From NCBI GenBank assembly GCA_050744245.1, contig JBOGGX010000015.1, forward strand, positions 1-21,372: a stretch of 21,372 nucleotides of DNA. The letters run 5' to 3'. The position numbers and the translations under genes are program-made. Under the pieces are notes generated by a model. That model made no database searches. It was not told the DNA's origin and saw only the letters and a list, made by a program, of their open reading frames with translations. Below are positions 14,183 through 20,911 of the stretch, piece by piece. This stretch comes from JBOGGX01 sp050744245. Lineage in GTDB: Bacteria > Actinomycetota > Acidimicrobiia > Acidimicrobiales > JBOGGX01. Position 1 is the first letter of the stretch, and each line of letters begins with the position of its first letter.

Positions 14183-14590
14183 GACGTCTTCCTAGCGCGG
14201 CGCCTCGTGGGATGCAGCGAACCGAAGCACGCCAACGGGGTTCGATCCCGCGCCGCCTCTCGGGCCAGATCCGTGCCAGGTCGAAGGCCCTCGGGGAGCG
14301 ACGCGCCGTGATGGACCGTCGTGGCGTCGGACGTCGCGGTTCCTGACACACATCTGGGGCCCGGCGCGTGACCCGGTGGCGTATGCTGTCGCGGCGCGCT
14401 TGCCAGGGGCGGCACGGGAACGAGAGGGGAGCCTCGGCCCGAGTAGTAGGTGTCCACGCCTCGTTGACGGTCGAGCTGTCCGTGGCGTGGATCGGCTCTC
14501 GCCAGGCATCGAGCATCGCGTTCGGTCAACCGCCCGGCACGACGCGCGCGGATGTGCATCGGGCACATCGGGGAGGAGTGTAGAGAAGAC
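14183..14590. other. Divergent intergenic region, no gene recognised
   Basis: This region lies between the divergent flavoprotein and membrane-protein genes and should contain both promoters, which I cannot place. A tRNA T-arm-like string GGGGTTCGATCCC at about 14238-14250 has no matching acceptor or anticodon arm. The frames open here have no protein-like features. Confidence 0.5.
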
Positions 14591-15241
14591 ATGACCGACG
14601 TGGATAGCGAACTCAGGCCCGTGGCCGTTGGCACGGGTGTTCCATAGCCGCTCGTTGTGGAGGTCAATCAAGCCGGCGACCCGTTGGTCCTCGGCTTGGC
14701 CGTCTTCGTGGTCGGAGCCGTCGCGCTGGGGATGCAGCTGCTCGACTTCGTCACCGCCGGAGGGAGTGTGGTCCCGATCGCCTTGGCGGCGAGCGGTCTG
14801 GGCCTCTTGGTATCGACGTTCTGGGCCATCCGCCTCGAGCAGACGTTCGTCGCCGGCGTGGTCGGGATCTTCGCCGCCTTCTGGCTCAGCTACGCCGTGC
14901 TCCTACTGGGGCTGTCGCACAACTGGTTCGGCATTCCGCCCGAGGACGTCCTGGGGACCATCCGGCTCTTCCTGATCGCGTGGGCCGTCCTCGGCAGCTT
15001 GCTCCTCATCGCCAGCCTCCGGTTGCCGGCGGCGTTTCCGTTGTTGATCGCGCTGGTCGTGGCGACCGTGATCGTTCTGATCATCGCCTACGCCGGCGAC
15101 ACGCCATCGAGCGGCCTTCGGAAGGTCGGCGGTGTCGTGCTGCTCGGCAGTGCCGCGGTGGGCGCCTACCTTTTCATCAGCTCGGCGTTCGTATCGCTCG
15201 GAGGCAAAGCCCTGCCAACGGGTAAGCCGATTCTCAAGTAG
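14591..15241 (+). pseudogene. GPR1/FUN34/YaaH-type membrane protein with an early in-frame amber
   Basis: The main frame from GTG 14657 gives 194 residues with six hydrophobic segments and the family start GDPLVLGLAVFVVGAVALG. It resembles the GPR1/FUN34/YaaH (SatP) family of acetate/succinate transporters. Upstream, ATG 14591 opens the same frame with MTDVDSELRPVAVGTGVP, then TAG at 14645-14647, then PLVVEVNQAG. Family members usually have about 20-25 residues before the first membrane segment, so the original start was probably ATG 14591, and the TAG is either a nonsense mutation or bypassed by restart at GTG 14657. No good ribosome-binding site precedes GTG 14657. If restart works, the transporter itself would be complete. 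The substrate is inferred from the family only. Confidence 0.62.
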
Positions 15242-15253
15242 CCGGAGGGTCAT

Positions 15254-15308
15254 AGGCCGGGCGTCGAGCCTCCACCACCTTGGGAGTCTGTCCGGCCTGC
15301 GGCTTTTG
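15254..15308 (+). terminator. Possible terminator between convergent genes
   Basis: AGGCCGG (15254-15260) pairs with CCGGCCT (15292-15298) across a long loop that can itself fold (CTCC/GGAG), followed by GCGGCTTTTG. It lies 13 bp after the membrane-protein stop and before the end of the convergent DUF1905 gene. The loop is long and the T-run short, so this is only a weak call. Confidence 0.35.
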
Positions 15309-15383
15309 AACTCGGCTACATCAGGTAGCGGCCGAGGTCGGTCGGGCGCGACTGCTCACCCGGACCCTCGACGCTGGACGCGT

Positions 15384-15698
15384 TCATCGTCCGAATCGTT
15401 CGGTGAGATGGATGGTGACGGTATCGCCTTCGCTCTTGTTGATCAGGCCACGTAGGTCGGCCTTGATGGGCAGTTTTTGGGTTCCGTCGCCGAGCGCCAT
15501 GAAGGAACTGCGGAACGGGTGCCGGTCGACGGTCCCGGCGACCTTGACGAGGCCGCGCGTGCCGAAGAATTCGGCGGTCCAGTCGGTCACGACGAAGGTC
15601 CAGCCGCCTTTGGCCGGGCTCTTCTGCAGGGTTGCCGTGAACGTCTTGTCGAGCGCGCTGCGGTCGGTCAGGGTGTGGGTCGCCGTGCGCGCGGTCAT
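15384..15698 (-). CDS. DUF1905 domain protein
   Basis: This 104-residue protein is almost entirely one DUF1905 domain. The marks are FTATLQKSPAKGGWTFVVTD (about residues 20-39), TRGLVKVAGTVDRHPFRSSF and a C-terminal GDTVTIHLTERF. The family is a small beta-barrel of unknown biochemical role, often next to or fused with YdeI/OmpD-like or SRPBCC proteins. I chose ATG 15698, which overlaps the VOC gene stop as ATGA; the longer open frame upstream is the shadow of the VOC gene. It is the last gene of a three-gene minus-strand operon (ArsR-SRPBCC, VOC, DUF1905). Confidence 0.82.
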   Translation of the reverse strand: MTARTATHTLTDRSALDKTFTATLQKSPAKGGWTFVVTDWTAEFFGTRGLVKVAGTVDRHPFRSSFMALGDGTQKLPIKADLRGLINKSEGDTVTIHLTERFGR

Positions 15699-16075
15699 CG
15701 GGACTCCTCGACGATGTAGAACCGGTTGCCGTCGGGGTCGTCGAAGGTGTACATCGGCGGGACATCGTCCCAGCGCATGACGTCCCCGACGTTGACGCCG
15801 CGTTCGCGCATTGCCGCGTGCTCGGCTTCGGCGTCGGACACCGCGAAGCGAATGCCGGTGTCTACCGCCACGTCCGTTGTTCCTTCGGCGGCGTTCAGCG
15901 CGATCGAGGTGGTCGCTCCCGGGGGTGCGACCTCGATCCATCGCATGGTCGGGCTGATCGGGGCGTCGAGCCGCTTCTCGAAGCCGAGGGTGTCGACGTA
16001 GAACGCGATGGCGTCGTCCTGGTCGGTGACGTTGATCCCGATCGTGCGGACATCGCTGATGCTCGTCGGTTGCAT
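15695..16075 (-). CDS. VOC (glyoxalase/bleomycin-resistance fold) protein
   Basis: This 126-residue single-domain protein has the paired beta-alpha-beta units of the vicinal oxygen chelate fold. The first unit is IGINVTDQDDAIAFYVDTLG (residues 12-31) and the last strand is FDDPDGNRFYIVEE. The first metal position, usually His, is Asn here (GINV), whereas the final Glu is kept, so metal-dependent catalysis is doubtful and ligand binding is possible. The start at ATG 16075 lies 22 bp after the ArsR-SRPBCC stop, and its own stop overlaps the DUF1905 start. Such genes commonly accompany ArsR/SRPBCC pairs; the substrate is unknown. Confidence 0.87.
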   Translation of the reverse strand: MQPTSISDVRTIGINVTDQDDAIAFYVDTLGFEKRLDAPISPTMRWIEVAPPGATTSIALNAAEGTTDVAVDTGIRFAVSDAEAEHAAMRERGVNVGDVMRWDDVPPMYTFDDPDGNRFYIVEESR

Positions 16076-16096
16076 GGGGTGTCTCCTTGCTCGGGT

Positions 16097-16867
16097 TCAG
16101 AGCTCGCCGTACATCAGTGAGCCTGGGGTCGTGAGGGTCCGGCCGGTTTCGAGCCAGGTCTTCAAGCCGGACAGGATCATCGGCCATCCGCCGTACAGCT
16201 CGGGTGGTGCGGTGTCGCTGAGCTGGTCGTGGATCACGGTCAGCCGACACGAGTCACCGACGGGTTCGATCTCCCAGGTCACTCGTGACGTGCCGTCGCG
16301 TTCGGCTTCTTCGCTCCACAGGGTGTGCATGGTTTGCACGAGCCGTCGGGGTGGCTCCACGACGAGGTTCTCGCCCTCGGCGAGTGGTTCGTCAGCGCCG
16401 GGATGGACCAGCGCGTAGCGCGATCCCTCGGTCCAGCCTGACTCGATGCCGGCACCGAAGTGGTACTTCGCTCGGATCGTCGGGTCGGTGATCGCTTCCC
16501 ACAGGCGTTCGGGAGTGCTGCGGATGTAGATCTCGAAGACTTTCTCCATCGCCTGCTCCAGTTCACTCTTCAGGCCGGCCAGACCGGCGGCCCATCGCTC
16601 GGTGTACTTGCTCACCCACCGGTCATGGATGAGACGGATCGGTACCGCGTTGAGGTAGTGCAACTTCTCCCGACCCCGGCGCCGGCTCACGACCAGGCCC
16701 GCTCCTTCGAGCACCCGCAAATGCTTCGCCACCGCGATCCGTGTCATGTCGTGTCGTGCGGTCAGTGCCACCAAGGGCTGGCCGTCGCGCTCGAACAGCT
16801 CATCGAGGAGCGCTCGCCGAGTGGGATCGGCCAAGGCCCGGAACACCGTCTCCACATCCGCCCACAT
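16097..16867 (-). CDS. ArsR-family regulator fused to an SRPBCC (AHSA1-type) domain
   Basis: This is a protein of about 256 residues with two domains. The first 100 residues are an ArsR winged helix (VFRALADPTRRALLDELFER, then TRIAVAKHLRVLEGAGLV and the wing SRRRGREKLHYLN). Residues 110-256 are an SRPBCC/AHSA1 ligand-binding domain (FEIYIRSTPERLWEAITDP, YHFGAGIESGWTEGSRY). No metal-binding Cys motif is seen, so it likely senses a small organic ligand through the SRPBCC part. The start may be ATG 16867 or, more likely for a leaderless message, GTG 16855, since the ATG lies within the probable -10 box. The longer open frame up to 17131 lacks family similarity. It heads an operon with VOC and DUF1905 genes and probably controls it through the palindrome just upstream. 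Confidence 0.87.
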   Translation of the reverse strand: MWADVETVFRALADPTRRALLDELFERDGQPLVALTARHDMTRIAVAKHLRVLEGAGLVVSRRRGREKLHYLNAVPIRLIHDRWVSKYTERWAAGLAGLKSELEQAMEKVFEIYIRSTPERLWEAITDPTIRAKYHFGAGIESGWTEGSRYALVHPGADEPLAEGENLVVEPPRRLVQTMHTLWSEEAERDGTSRVTWEIEPVGDSCRLTVIHDQLSDTAPPELYGGWPMILSGLKTWLETGRTLTTPGSLMYGEL

Positions 16868-16893
16868 TAGGAAACCAAATGGTTTCCTGTCAA
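16864..16893 (-). promoter_or_regulatory. Promoter with palindromic ArsR operator
   Basis: On the minus strand TTGACA (16893-16888) is followed by an 18-bp spacer and TAATGT (16869-16864). The spacer is covered by the palindrome AGGAAACCA-AA-TGGTTTCCT on the plus strand (16869-16888, 9-bp arms). The palindrome touches both promoter boxes, and the -10 box contains the first ATG of the regulator gene. This fits autorepression and a leaderless transcript beginning near 16857. Confidence 0.75.
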
Positions 16894-17235
16894 GCCTTGT
16901 CACCAAAAACCCGCGGCCGGGACGCCGCAGGAGCGCCTGCGCTCGAACGACGGTTCGAGTGAGGCCGAGCCCGCCACCGTTCTTGACCACGGCGGCCCCG
17001 GAGGTGTCCGTCGTGCCCTCCGATGCGAGCCCGAGCCGGGTTGGGACGTCCGTGTCCCGTCTGGCCGGGTCCGTACGCCGGGACGGCGGTGGCCGATCTG
17101 GACACATCGTCTCGACGGCGATGGTGCTCACGAGCTACCTGAGCGGCGCCCTCGTGCGGGCGGACTCTCCGACATCCGGTCGGTCTTCGCCGGTTCTACG
17201 CCGCGGACCTCGACGACTGACAGTGAGAATGGGGT
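16894..17235. other. Intergenic stretch without recognised genes
   Basis: No coding sequence is supported. The frames on both strands are Arg/Pro-rich with no domain pattern. A small hairpin CTCGAAC-GACG-GTTCGAG lies at 16942-16959, of unknown meaning. Confidence 0.45.
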
Positions 17236-17258
17236 GGGGCCTGCGGGTCGCAGGCCCC
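17236..17258. terminator. Strong GC hairpin, probable terminator
   Basis: GGGGCCTGCG-GGT-CGCAGGCCCC is a perfect 10-bp stem with a 3-base loop, followed by GTTTGGC on the plus strand. It stands about 128 bp before the IS110 transposase remnant. It may be an intrinsic terminator with a short T-run, or part of the end structure of the insertion sequence. Confidence 0.55.
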
Positions 17259-17385
17259 GTTTGGCGTCTGCTCGCAGTCGACGTGACCTCATAGGAGCCT
17301 GCGCTGCCAGGCACCCATCACTGTCTTGTCCACCGGTTGCTGGCACCGCGCCGTCCAACCCGTTCAGCAACAACGAGAGGACAGC

Positions 17386-17901
17386 ATGACCATCGTCGCA
17401 GACCGCTCGGTGTCGGTCGAGGTGCTCGAGGTGAGCGCCGGGGTCGACACCCACGCCGACTTCCATGTCGCCGCGGTGATCGACCCGCTGGGTCGCCAGC
17501 TCGGCCACGCCACGTTCCCGACGACGGGGTCTGGCTACCAGGCGCTGATCGCGTGGGTCGCGACCTAAGGGACCGTCGCCATGATCGGGGTGGAAGGGAC
17601 CGGCGCCTACGGTGCCGGCCTGACCCGGGCCCTGCACGGGGCGGGGATCACCGTGGTCGAGGTCGATCGTCCCGACCGCAAGACCCGCCGGGATCAGGGC
17701 AAGTCCGATCCCCTCGATGCCTACGCCGCGGCCCGGGCCGCGGCGTCGGGCCGGGCCACGGGCACACCCAAGACAAGGACCGGTGACGTCGAATCGGTGC
17801 GGGTGCTGCGCGTGGCCCGCAACGGCGCGATCCGGGGCCGGGCCTAGGCGTTGACCCAGCTCAAGTCGCTCATTGTGACCGCTCCCGCCGACTCCCGCCG
17901 G
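17386..17901 (+). pseudogene. IS110-family transposase remnant
   Basis: This is the N-terminal DEDD (RuvC-like) domain of an IS110-type transposase. It reads SAGVDTHADFHVAAVIDPLG with the first Asp, then VGVEGTG-like MIGVEGTGAYGAGLTRAL with the Glu, then VDRPDRKTRRDQGKSDPLDA with the last Asp pair. The frame from ATG 17386 is interrupted in phase by TAA at 17566-17568 and TAG at 17845-17847 (where Gln is expected before ALTQLKSLIVTAPAD). It then loses similarity near 17901, so the C-terminal Ser-containing domain is missing. IS110 proteins normally have 340-410 residues; about 170 remain. No terminal inverted repeats are expected for this family. It is an inactive relic. Confidence 0.85.
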
Positions 17902-17946
17902 GCGTTTTGCCGAGCCTGCATAGCAGGACCATAGAGTCCGCGCCGA

Positions 17947-18156
17947 ATGAGTTGGTCAGACGATGTTGAACCACCGGGCGAGGTTCGGCTCAGTCCTGGT
18001 GAGGCTCTGTCGTTGCTTGGTGCGCTGGAGGATGCTCGCGACGCGCTCATCGAGGCCGGCCATCTTGCTGTTGTCGTCGCCGTCGAGGCAGAGATCCGGC
18101 TGTTGAGCCGTAGGCTTGGGTTCGACGACCCCGATGGAGGATCCGATGGCCGCTGA
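17947..18156 (+). CDS. Small acidic protein of unknown function
   Basis: This 69-residue protein has a predicted long helix (LSPGEALSLLGALEDARDALIEAGHLAVVVAVEAEIRLLSRRL) in the middle and an acidic C-terminus. It starts at ATG 17947 without a clear ribosome-binding site. Its last 11 bp overlap the following excisionase-like gene, which supports translation of both. I do not recognise the family. It lies directly after the IS110 remnant, in a stretch that looks like leftover mobile DNA. Confidence 0.5.
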   Translation: MSWSDDVEPPGEVRLSPGEALSLLGALEDARDALIEAGHLAVVVAVEAEIRLLSRRLGFDDPDGGSDGR

Positions 18157-18313
18157 ACCGCTTCGGGCGACGGAAGCTGCGCGTCGGCTGGGCATCGCCA
18201 CCCGGGAACTGCTCCGCCTCGTCCATGAGCGGAAGATTCGGTATGTGATGGTCGACGGGATCGCTCATGTCCCAGAGGATGCCGTCGAGGAGTACCAGGC
18301 CAAGGCCTCGTAG
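18146..18313 (+). CDS. Orphan excisionase-like helix-turn-helix protein
   Basis: This 55-residue protein is a single MerR/Xis-type DNA-binding domain: RATEAARRLGIATRELLRLV (residues 7-26), HERKIRYVMVDGIAHVP, then EDAVEEYQAK. I chose ATG 18146, which has GGAGG 5 bases upstream and overlaps the previous gene by 11 bp. It resembles the excisionase of the AICE in this window in domain plan but not closely in sequence. No integrase is nearby, so it may be the relic of a second element or a small regulator. It is followed after about 125 bp by the second copy of the GC hairpin repeat. Confidence 0.62.
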   Translation: MAAEPLRATEAARRLGIATRELLRLVHERKIRYVMVDGIAHVPEDAVEEYQAKAS

Positions 18314-18437
18314 CCCGCCCGCCGTACTGGTGTCGGCGGCCGAAGCCGAAGCCGCAACGCAGCGAGAGCCGGAGCCCGCGAGCGGCAGCGGGAGGGCGGA
18401 GGCGGAAGCGGAGCGCAGGCGAAGGCGGAGGGCCGCG
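18314..18437. repeat. Low-complexity stretch of imperfect hexamers
   Basis: From about 18340, short related units (CGAAGC, GGAGCC, GCGAGC, GGAGGC, GGAAGC) follow one another without a strict period, leading directly into hairpin copy B. It lies just after the orphan excisionase-like gene. No protein is supported here. Confidence 0.45.
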
Positions 18438-18479
18438 GGCGCCGGCGGAGCCGGTGCCGCTTGACTCCGTAGAGGCGAA
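18438..18479. repeat. GC-rich hairpin repeat, copy B
   Basis: GGCGCCGGC-GGA-GCCGGTGCC (18438-18458) differs at one base from copy A at 3343-3363. It is followed by GCTTGACTCCGTAGAGGCGAA, similar to the tail of copy A. The one change (T for C) keeps a G:T pair in RNA of this strand. The outer hairpins of copy A are not present here. Confidence 0.65.
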
Positions 18480-18680
18480 TTCAACCAGAGCGATGCGGTG
18501 GCGGTGGATCCGGTGGCGATGGACGCTCGTGCTGGGGAGCTCGAATGGGCGACTCGACCGATGGCGTCAGAGCGACCACCAGACCGCGCACTCTGAGCGC
18601 GTGAGGTTCCGTGACGAAACCGCAACCGAGGTGGTGGACGGGGACGCCCAGAGGTGTGTGCAGCGGTGGCGCTTTGCTGC
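18480..18680. other. Leader region before tRNA-Glu, no gene recognised
   Basis: I see no supported feature between hairpin copy B and tRNA-Glu. The open frame that runs from here through the tRNA is an artefact of the tRNA sequence. Confidence 0.45.
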
Positions 18681-18756
18681 TGGCACCCCCAACGGGATTC
18701 GAACCCGTGCCGCCACCTTGAAAGGGTGGTGTCCTAGGCCGCTAGACGATGGGGGC
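18681..18756 (-). tRNA. tRNA-Glu(TTC)
   Basis: This is a complete 76-nt cloverleaf. The acceptor GCCCCCA pairs with TGGGGGT (first pair G:T), with discriminator G and encoded CCA. The anticodon stem is CCACC/GGTGG with loop CTTTCAA, anticodon TTC. The T arm is ACGGG-TTCGAAT-CCCGT. It lies 23 bp after the stop of the upstream minus-strand gene. In many actinobacteria tRNA-Glu, -Asp and -Phe are adjacent; here about 8 kb separates Glu from Asp. Confidence 0.95.
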
Positions 18757-18779
18757 CTGCCGTCGGGGGCTCGGAGAGC

Positions 18780-20114
18780 CTAGCAGCACCCTCGCTCGCG
18801 GCCGCGGGCACGGAGCTCCCATGTGGTCGCCTCGGGTGTGTCGTGGAGCTCGACGCCGGCGGCGACCAGCCGGTCTCGTAGCTCGTCGGCCGTGGCCCAG
18901 TCGCCGTCGGCGCGCGCTCGGGTGCGCGCGGTGACCACGGCGTCGACGAACGGCGCCACGACGTCGCGGGGGTCGCGCAGCCCGGATCGGGCCGCGTCAC
19001 CGAGACGCACGATCATCTCCCGAAGCAGGGCCCGCGCCCGGTCGGGCTCGTCGGATTGGAGCGGGTCGGCGGCCCAGTCGATCATGGCCTGCTCGGTCGC
19101 CAACACCGCGGCGACCGCCCCGTCGACGTCGCGGTCGGTCAGGGCCGACTCGAACGCGTCGTGCTGCTCCTGGGCATCGGCCAGCAGGCCAACCCCCGGA
19201 TGATGGTCCGAGGCGGCCGGCGCCGGCGCCAAGGCGAACGCCGCGGCGACGGTGGCACCGGGATCGCCGATCGTCGATCCTCCCGCCGCGTCCGGGTCGC
19301 GGATCTCGTCGAGGGGGACGACGGCGCCGGCCGGATGCGTCGTAGTCCGGCCGTGGCGCCGGACGTGGACCGCGGATTGGCCTTCGACGGTCAACGTGTC
19401 GGCGTCGAGGTCGATGATCGCGGCCGTGTGCTCGTCGACGCCGAGGACGAACGCTCCGTCCGGCAGCGCATCCTCGAGCAGACGCAACCGACGTTCGCCG
19501 AGATAGCAGTACCGGGTGTCGTGGGTGCCACCTTCGGCGTTGTCGTAGTGGGGGATGACGGCGACGGTGAGCCCGAACGCGGTGAGCAGGTCGAGACCGT
19601 CGACCCACGCCGGCGGGAGGCCGGCCTTGTAGATCTCGTACACCGGGATGGTCGCCCGGCCGAGCGTGAGGGCGGCGGCGCTGGCGAACGTGACACACCC
19701 GCCCGGGCCGCCCGCGGCGAGCTTGGCGGCCAGGATGTCGGGCAGCGGGGAGCCGTCCCACTGGCGCAGCGAGTACGTCGGGCTCCCCGGACCGGCGAAC
19801 GCATACGCCGCCGCCCGCACCTGGGCCATCGCCCGTTCCCTGTCGACCGGGTCGATGTCGGCCCGGCGGAAGCTGGCCACCTCGATCGGATAACCGACGC
19901 TCTGGCGGAAGTAGTCGGCCGTCCGGGCCGACAGCTGGTCGGCGTTCTCCTGGAAGCCGTATGGCGTGTCGAGCGCAACCGCCGCTGCCCGGTCACCGCC
20001 CCCAGTACCCGCCGCCTCCGCCAACCGGTCAAGCAAACGGCGATGCACCTTCACCATCGTCGGCGCGGTCTCGCCCGAACCCATGATGGTCAGCAGCCTC
20101 GGAAGCGGCGGCAC
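18780..20114 (-). CDS. Peptidase S51/cyanophycinase-like protein with a CysRS-type C-terminal tail
   Basis: This 444-residue protein appears to join two domains. Residues 1-250 resemble the S51 (cyanophycinase, class I glutamine-amidotransferase-like) fold: LTIMGSGETAP at the start, YAFAGPGSPTYSLRQW, the possible nucleophile Ser in VTFASAAALTLG, and FVLGVDEHTAAIIDLD with TLTVEGQSAVHV. Residues 300-435 are helical and end in ARADGDWATADELRDRLVAA, GVELHDTPEATTWEL, a close likeness to the C-terminus of cysteinyl-tRNA synthetase. The usual S51 nucleophile elbow (GTSAGA-like) is altered, so peptidase activity is uncertain. No catalytic tRNA-synthetase motifs are present. The start at ATG 20114 gives MPPLPRLLTIMGSGE. 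It follows the DUF2017 gene by 7 bp on the same strand, so they are probably co-transcribed. Confidence 0.75.
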   Translation of the reverse strand: MPPLPRLLTIMGSGETAPTMVKVHRRLLDRLAEAAGTGGGDRAAAVALDTPYGFQENADQLSARTADYFRQSVGYPIEVASFRRADIDPVDRERAMAQVRAAAYAFAGPGSPTYSLRQWDGSPLPDILAAKLAAGGPGGCVTFASAAALTLGRATIPVYEIYKAGLPPAWVDGLDLLTAFGLTVAVIPHYDNAEGGTHDTRYCYLGERRLRLLEDALPDGAFVLGVDEHTAAIIDLDADTLTVEGQSAVHVRRHGRTTTHPAGAVVPLDEIRDPDAAGGSTIGDPGATVAAAFALAPAPAASDHHPGVGLLADAQEQHDAFESALTDRDVDGAVAAVLATEQAMIDWAADPLQSDEPDRARALLREMIVRLGDAARSGLRDPRDVVAPFVDAVVTARTRARADGDWATADELRDRLVAAGVELHDTPEATTWELRARGRERGCC

Positions 20115-20121
20115 GCGACCG

Positions 20122-20586
20122 TCAGCCCTCGGCCAGGGCGTCGACGAGCTCGCTGACGACCATCGAGAGGTACTCGTACACCGCGAACGCGGGTGCCTCG
20201 GGATCGTCCGGTTCGGGGCGGTCCATGTCCTCGGTCACGTCGAGACGGGTGCCGAGCACCAGCCGGAGCCCGTTGAGGGCGCGCATCCAGGCCTCGGCCT
20301 CGGCCTCCTCGAGCCGGTCGGCGGCGACCGTCCTCTCGACCACGTCGAAGTCGGAGAACCGGCTGGCCAGCAGGTCGTCGCGGGTCAGCCGCCGGTACTC
20401 GGCGTCCCGCTCGGCGTCGTTGGCGTACGCCGGGGGGAACAACCGGGTCAGCGAGGGGTCGTCGACCGCGAGCAGCTCCTGCATCTGCGGCAGGAGGCTC
20501 TTGATCAGCTCGCGCTCCTGCTCGCCGATGCGGAAGTCGATGGCGCCGTCCCTTCGACGACGGATGCGGGCCCTTCCGATGCGCAT
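20122..20586 (-). CDS. DUF2017 family protein
   Basis: This 154-residue protein has the DUF2017 pattern: a short basic start with IDFRIGEQERELIKSLLPQM (residues 16-35), LTRLFPPAYANDAERDAEYR, a helical stretch with EAEAWMRALNGLRLVLGTRL, and a C-terminal FAVYEYLSMVVSELVDAL. The family is restricted to actinobacteria, of unknown biochemical role, and is typically encoded right after clpS, as here (9 bp). A role linked to ClpS-dependent proteolysis is suggested only by this conserved neighbourhood. Confidence 0.88.
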   Translation of the reverse strand: MRIGRARIRRRRDGAIDFRIGEQERELIKSLLPQMQELLAVDDPSLTRLFPPAYANDAERDAEYRRLTRDDLLASRFSDFDVVERTVAADRLEEAEAEAWMRALNGLRLVLGTRLDVTEDMDRPEPDDPEAPAFAVYEYLSMVVSELVDALAEG

Positions 20587-20595
20587 GCTCCTCCG

Positions 20596-20889
20596 TCAGT
20601 CCTGCTGCATGGTGGCCCACAGGCCGTGCTCGTGGAGCCGGAAGACGTCGAGCTCCGCCTTCTCCCGACTGCCGTTCGACACCACCGCCCGACCCTTCTG
20701 GTGGACGTCGAGCATCAGCCGCTCGGCCTTCGCCAGGCTGTAGCCGAACAGCTTCTGGAAGACAAAGGTGACATAGGACATGAGGTTGATCGGGTCGTTC
20801 CAGACGATGACCACCCACGGCCGGTCGGGAACCTCGTCGACGTCGCTCGTCGGCTGGTCGATCGTGGTGGGCGCAGCGGAGGCGGCCAT
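20596..20889 (-). CDS. clpS: ClpS adaptor protein
   Basis: This 97-residue protein is the ATP-dependent Clp protease adaptor. It has the conserved WVVIVWNDPINLMSYVTFVF (residues 25-44, with the Asn-Asp of the N-degron pocket), the helix LAKAERLMLDVHQKGRAVV containing the Met-x2-x2-His residues, and the end ELDVFRLHEHGLWATMQQD. ClpS binds proteins with bulky hydrophobic N-terminal residues and delivers them to ClpA/ClpC-ClpP. I chose ATG 20889 because it gives a short unstructured N-terminus as usual; longer open frames upstream overlap the ctaA end. It lies 22 bp after ctaA and 9 bp before DUF2017. Confidence 0.95.
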   Translation of the reverse strand: MAASAAPTTIDQPTSDVDEVPDRPWVVIVWNDPINLMSYVTFVFQKLFGYSLAKAERLMLDVHQKGRAVVSNGSREKAELDVFRLHEHGLWATMQQD

Positions 20890-20911
20890 CGGCTGAATTC
20901 TGTCCCGCCGT

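Noticed and set aside
14236..14256. T-arm-like string GGGGTTCGATCCC upstream of the flavoprotein gene
   Set aside because: No acceptor, D or anticodon arm can be built around it on either strand; probably chance in GC-rich DNA.
13078..14667. 529-residue minus-strand frame across the flavoprotein gene
   Set aside because: Ser/Arg/Pro-rich shadow in the wrong frame; the correct frame contains the FAD motif.
18454..18783. 109-residue plus-strand frame containing GTPNGIRTRAATLKG
   Set aside because: This is antisense tRNA-Glu sequence and does not represent a protein.
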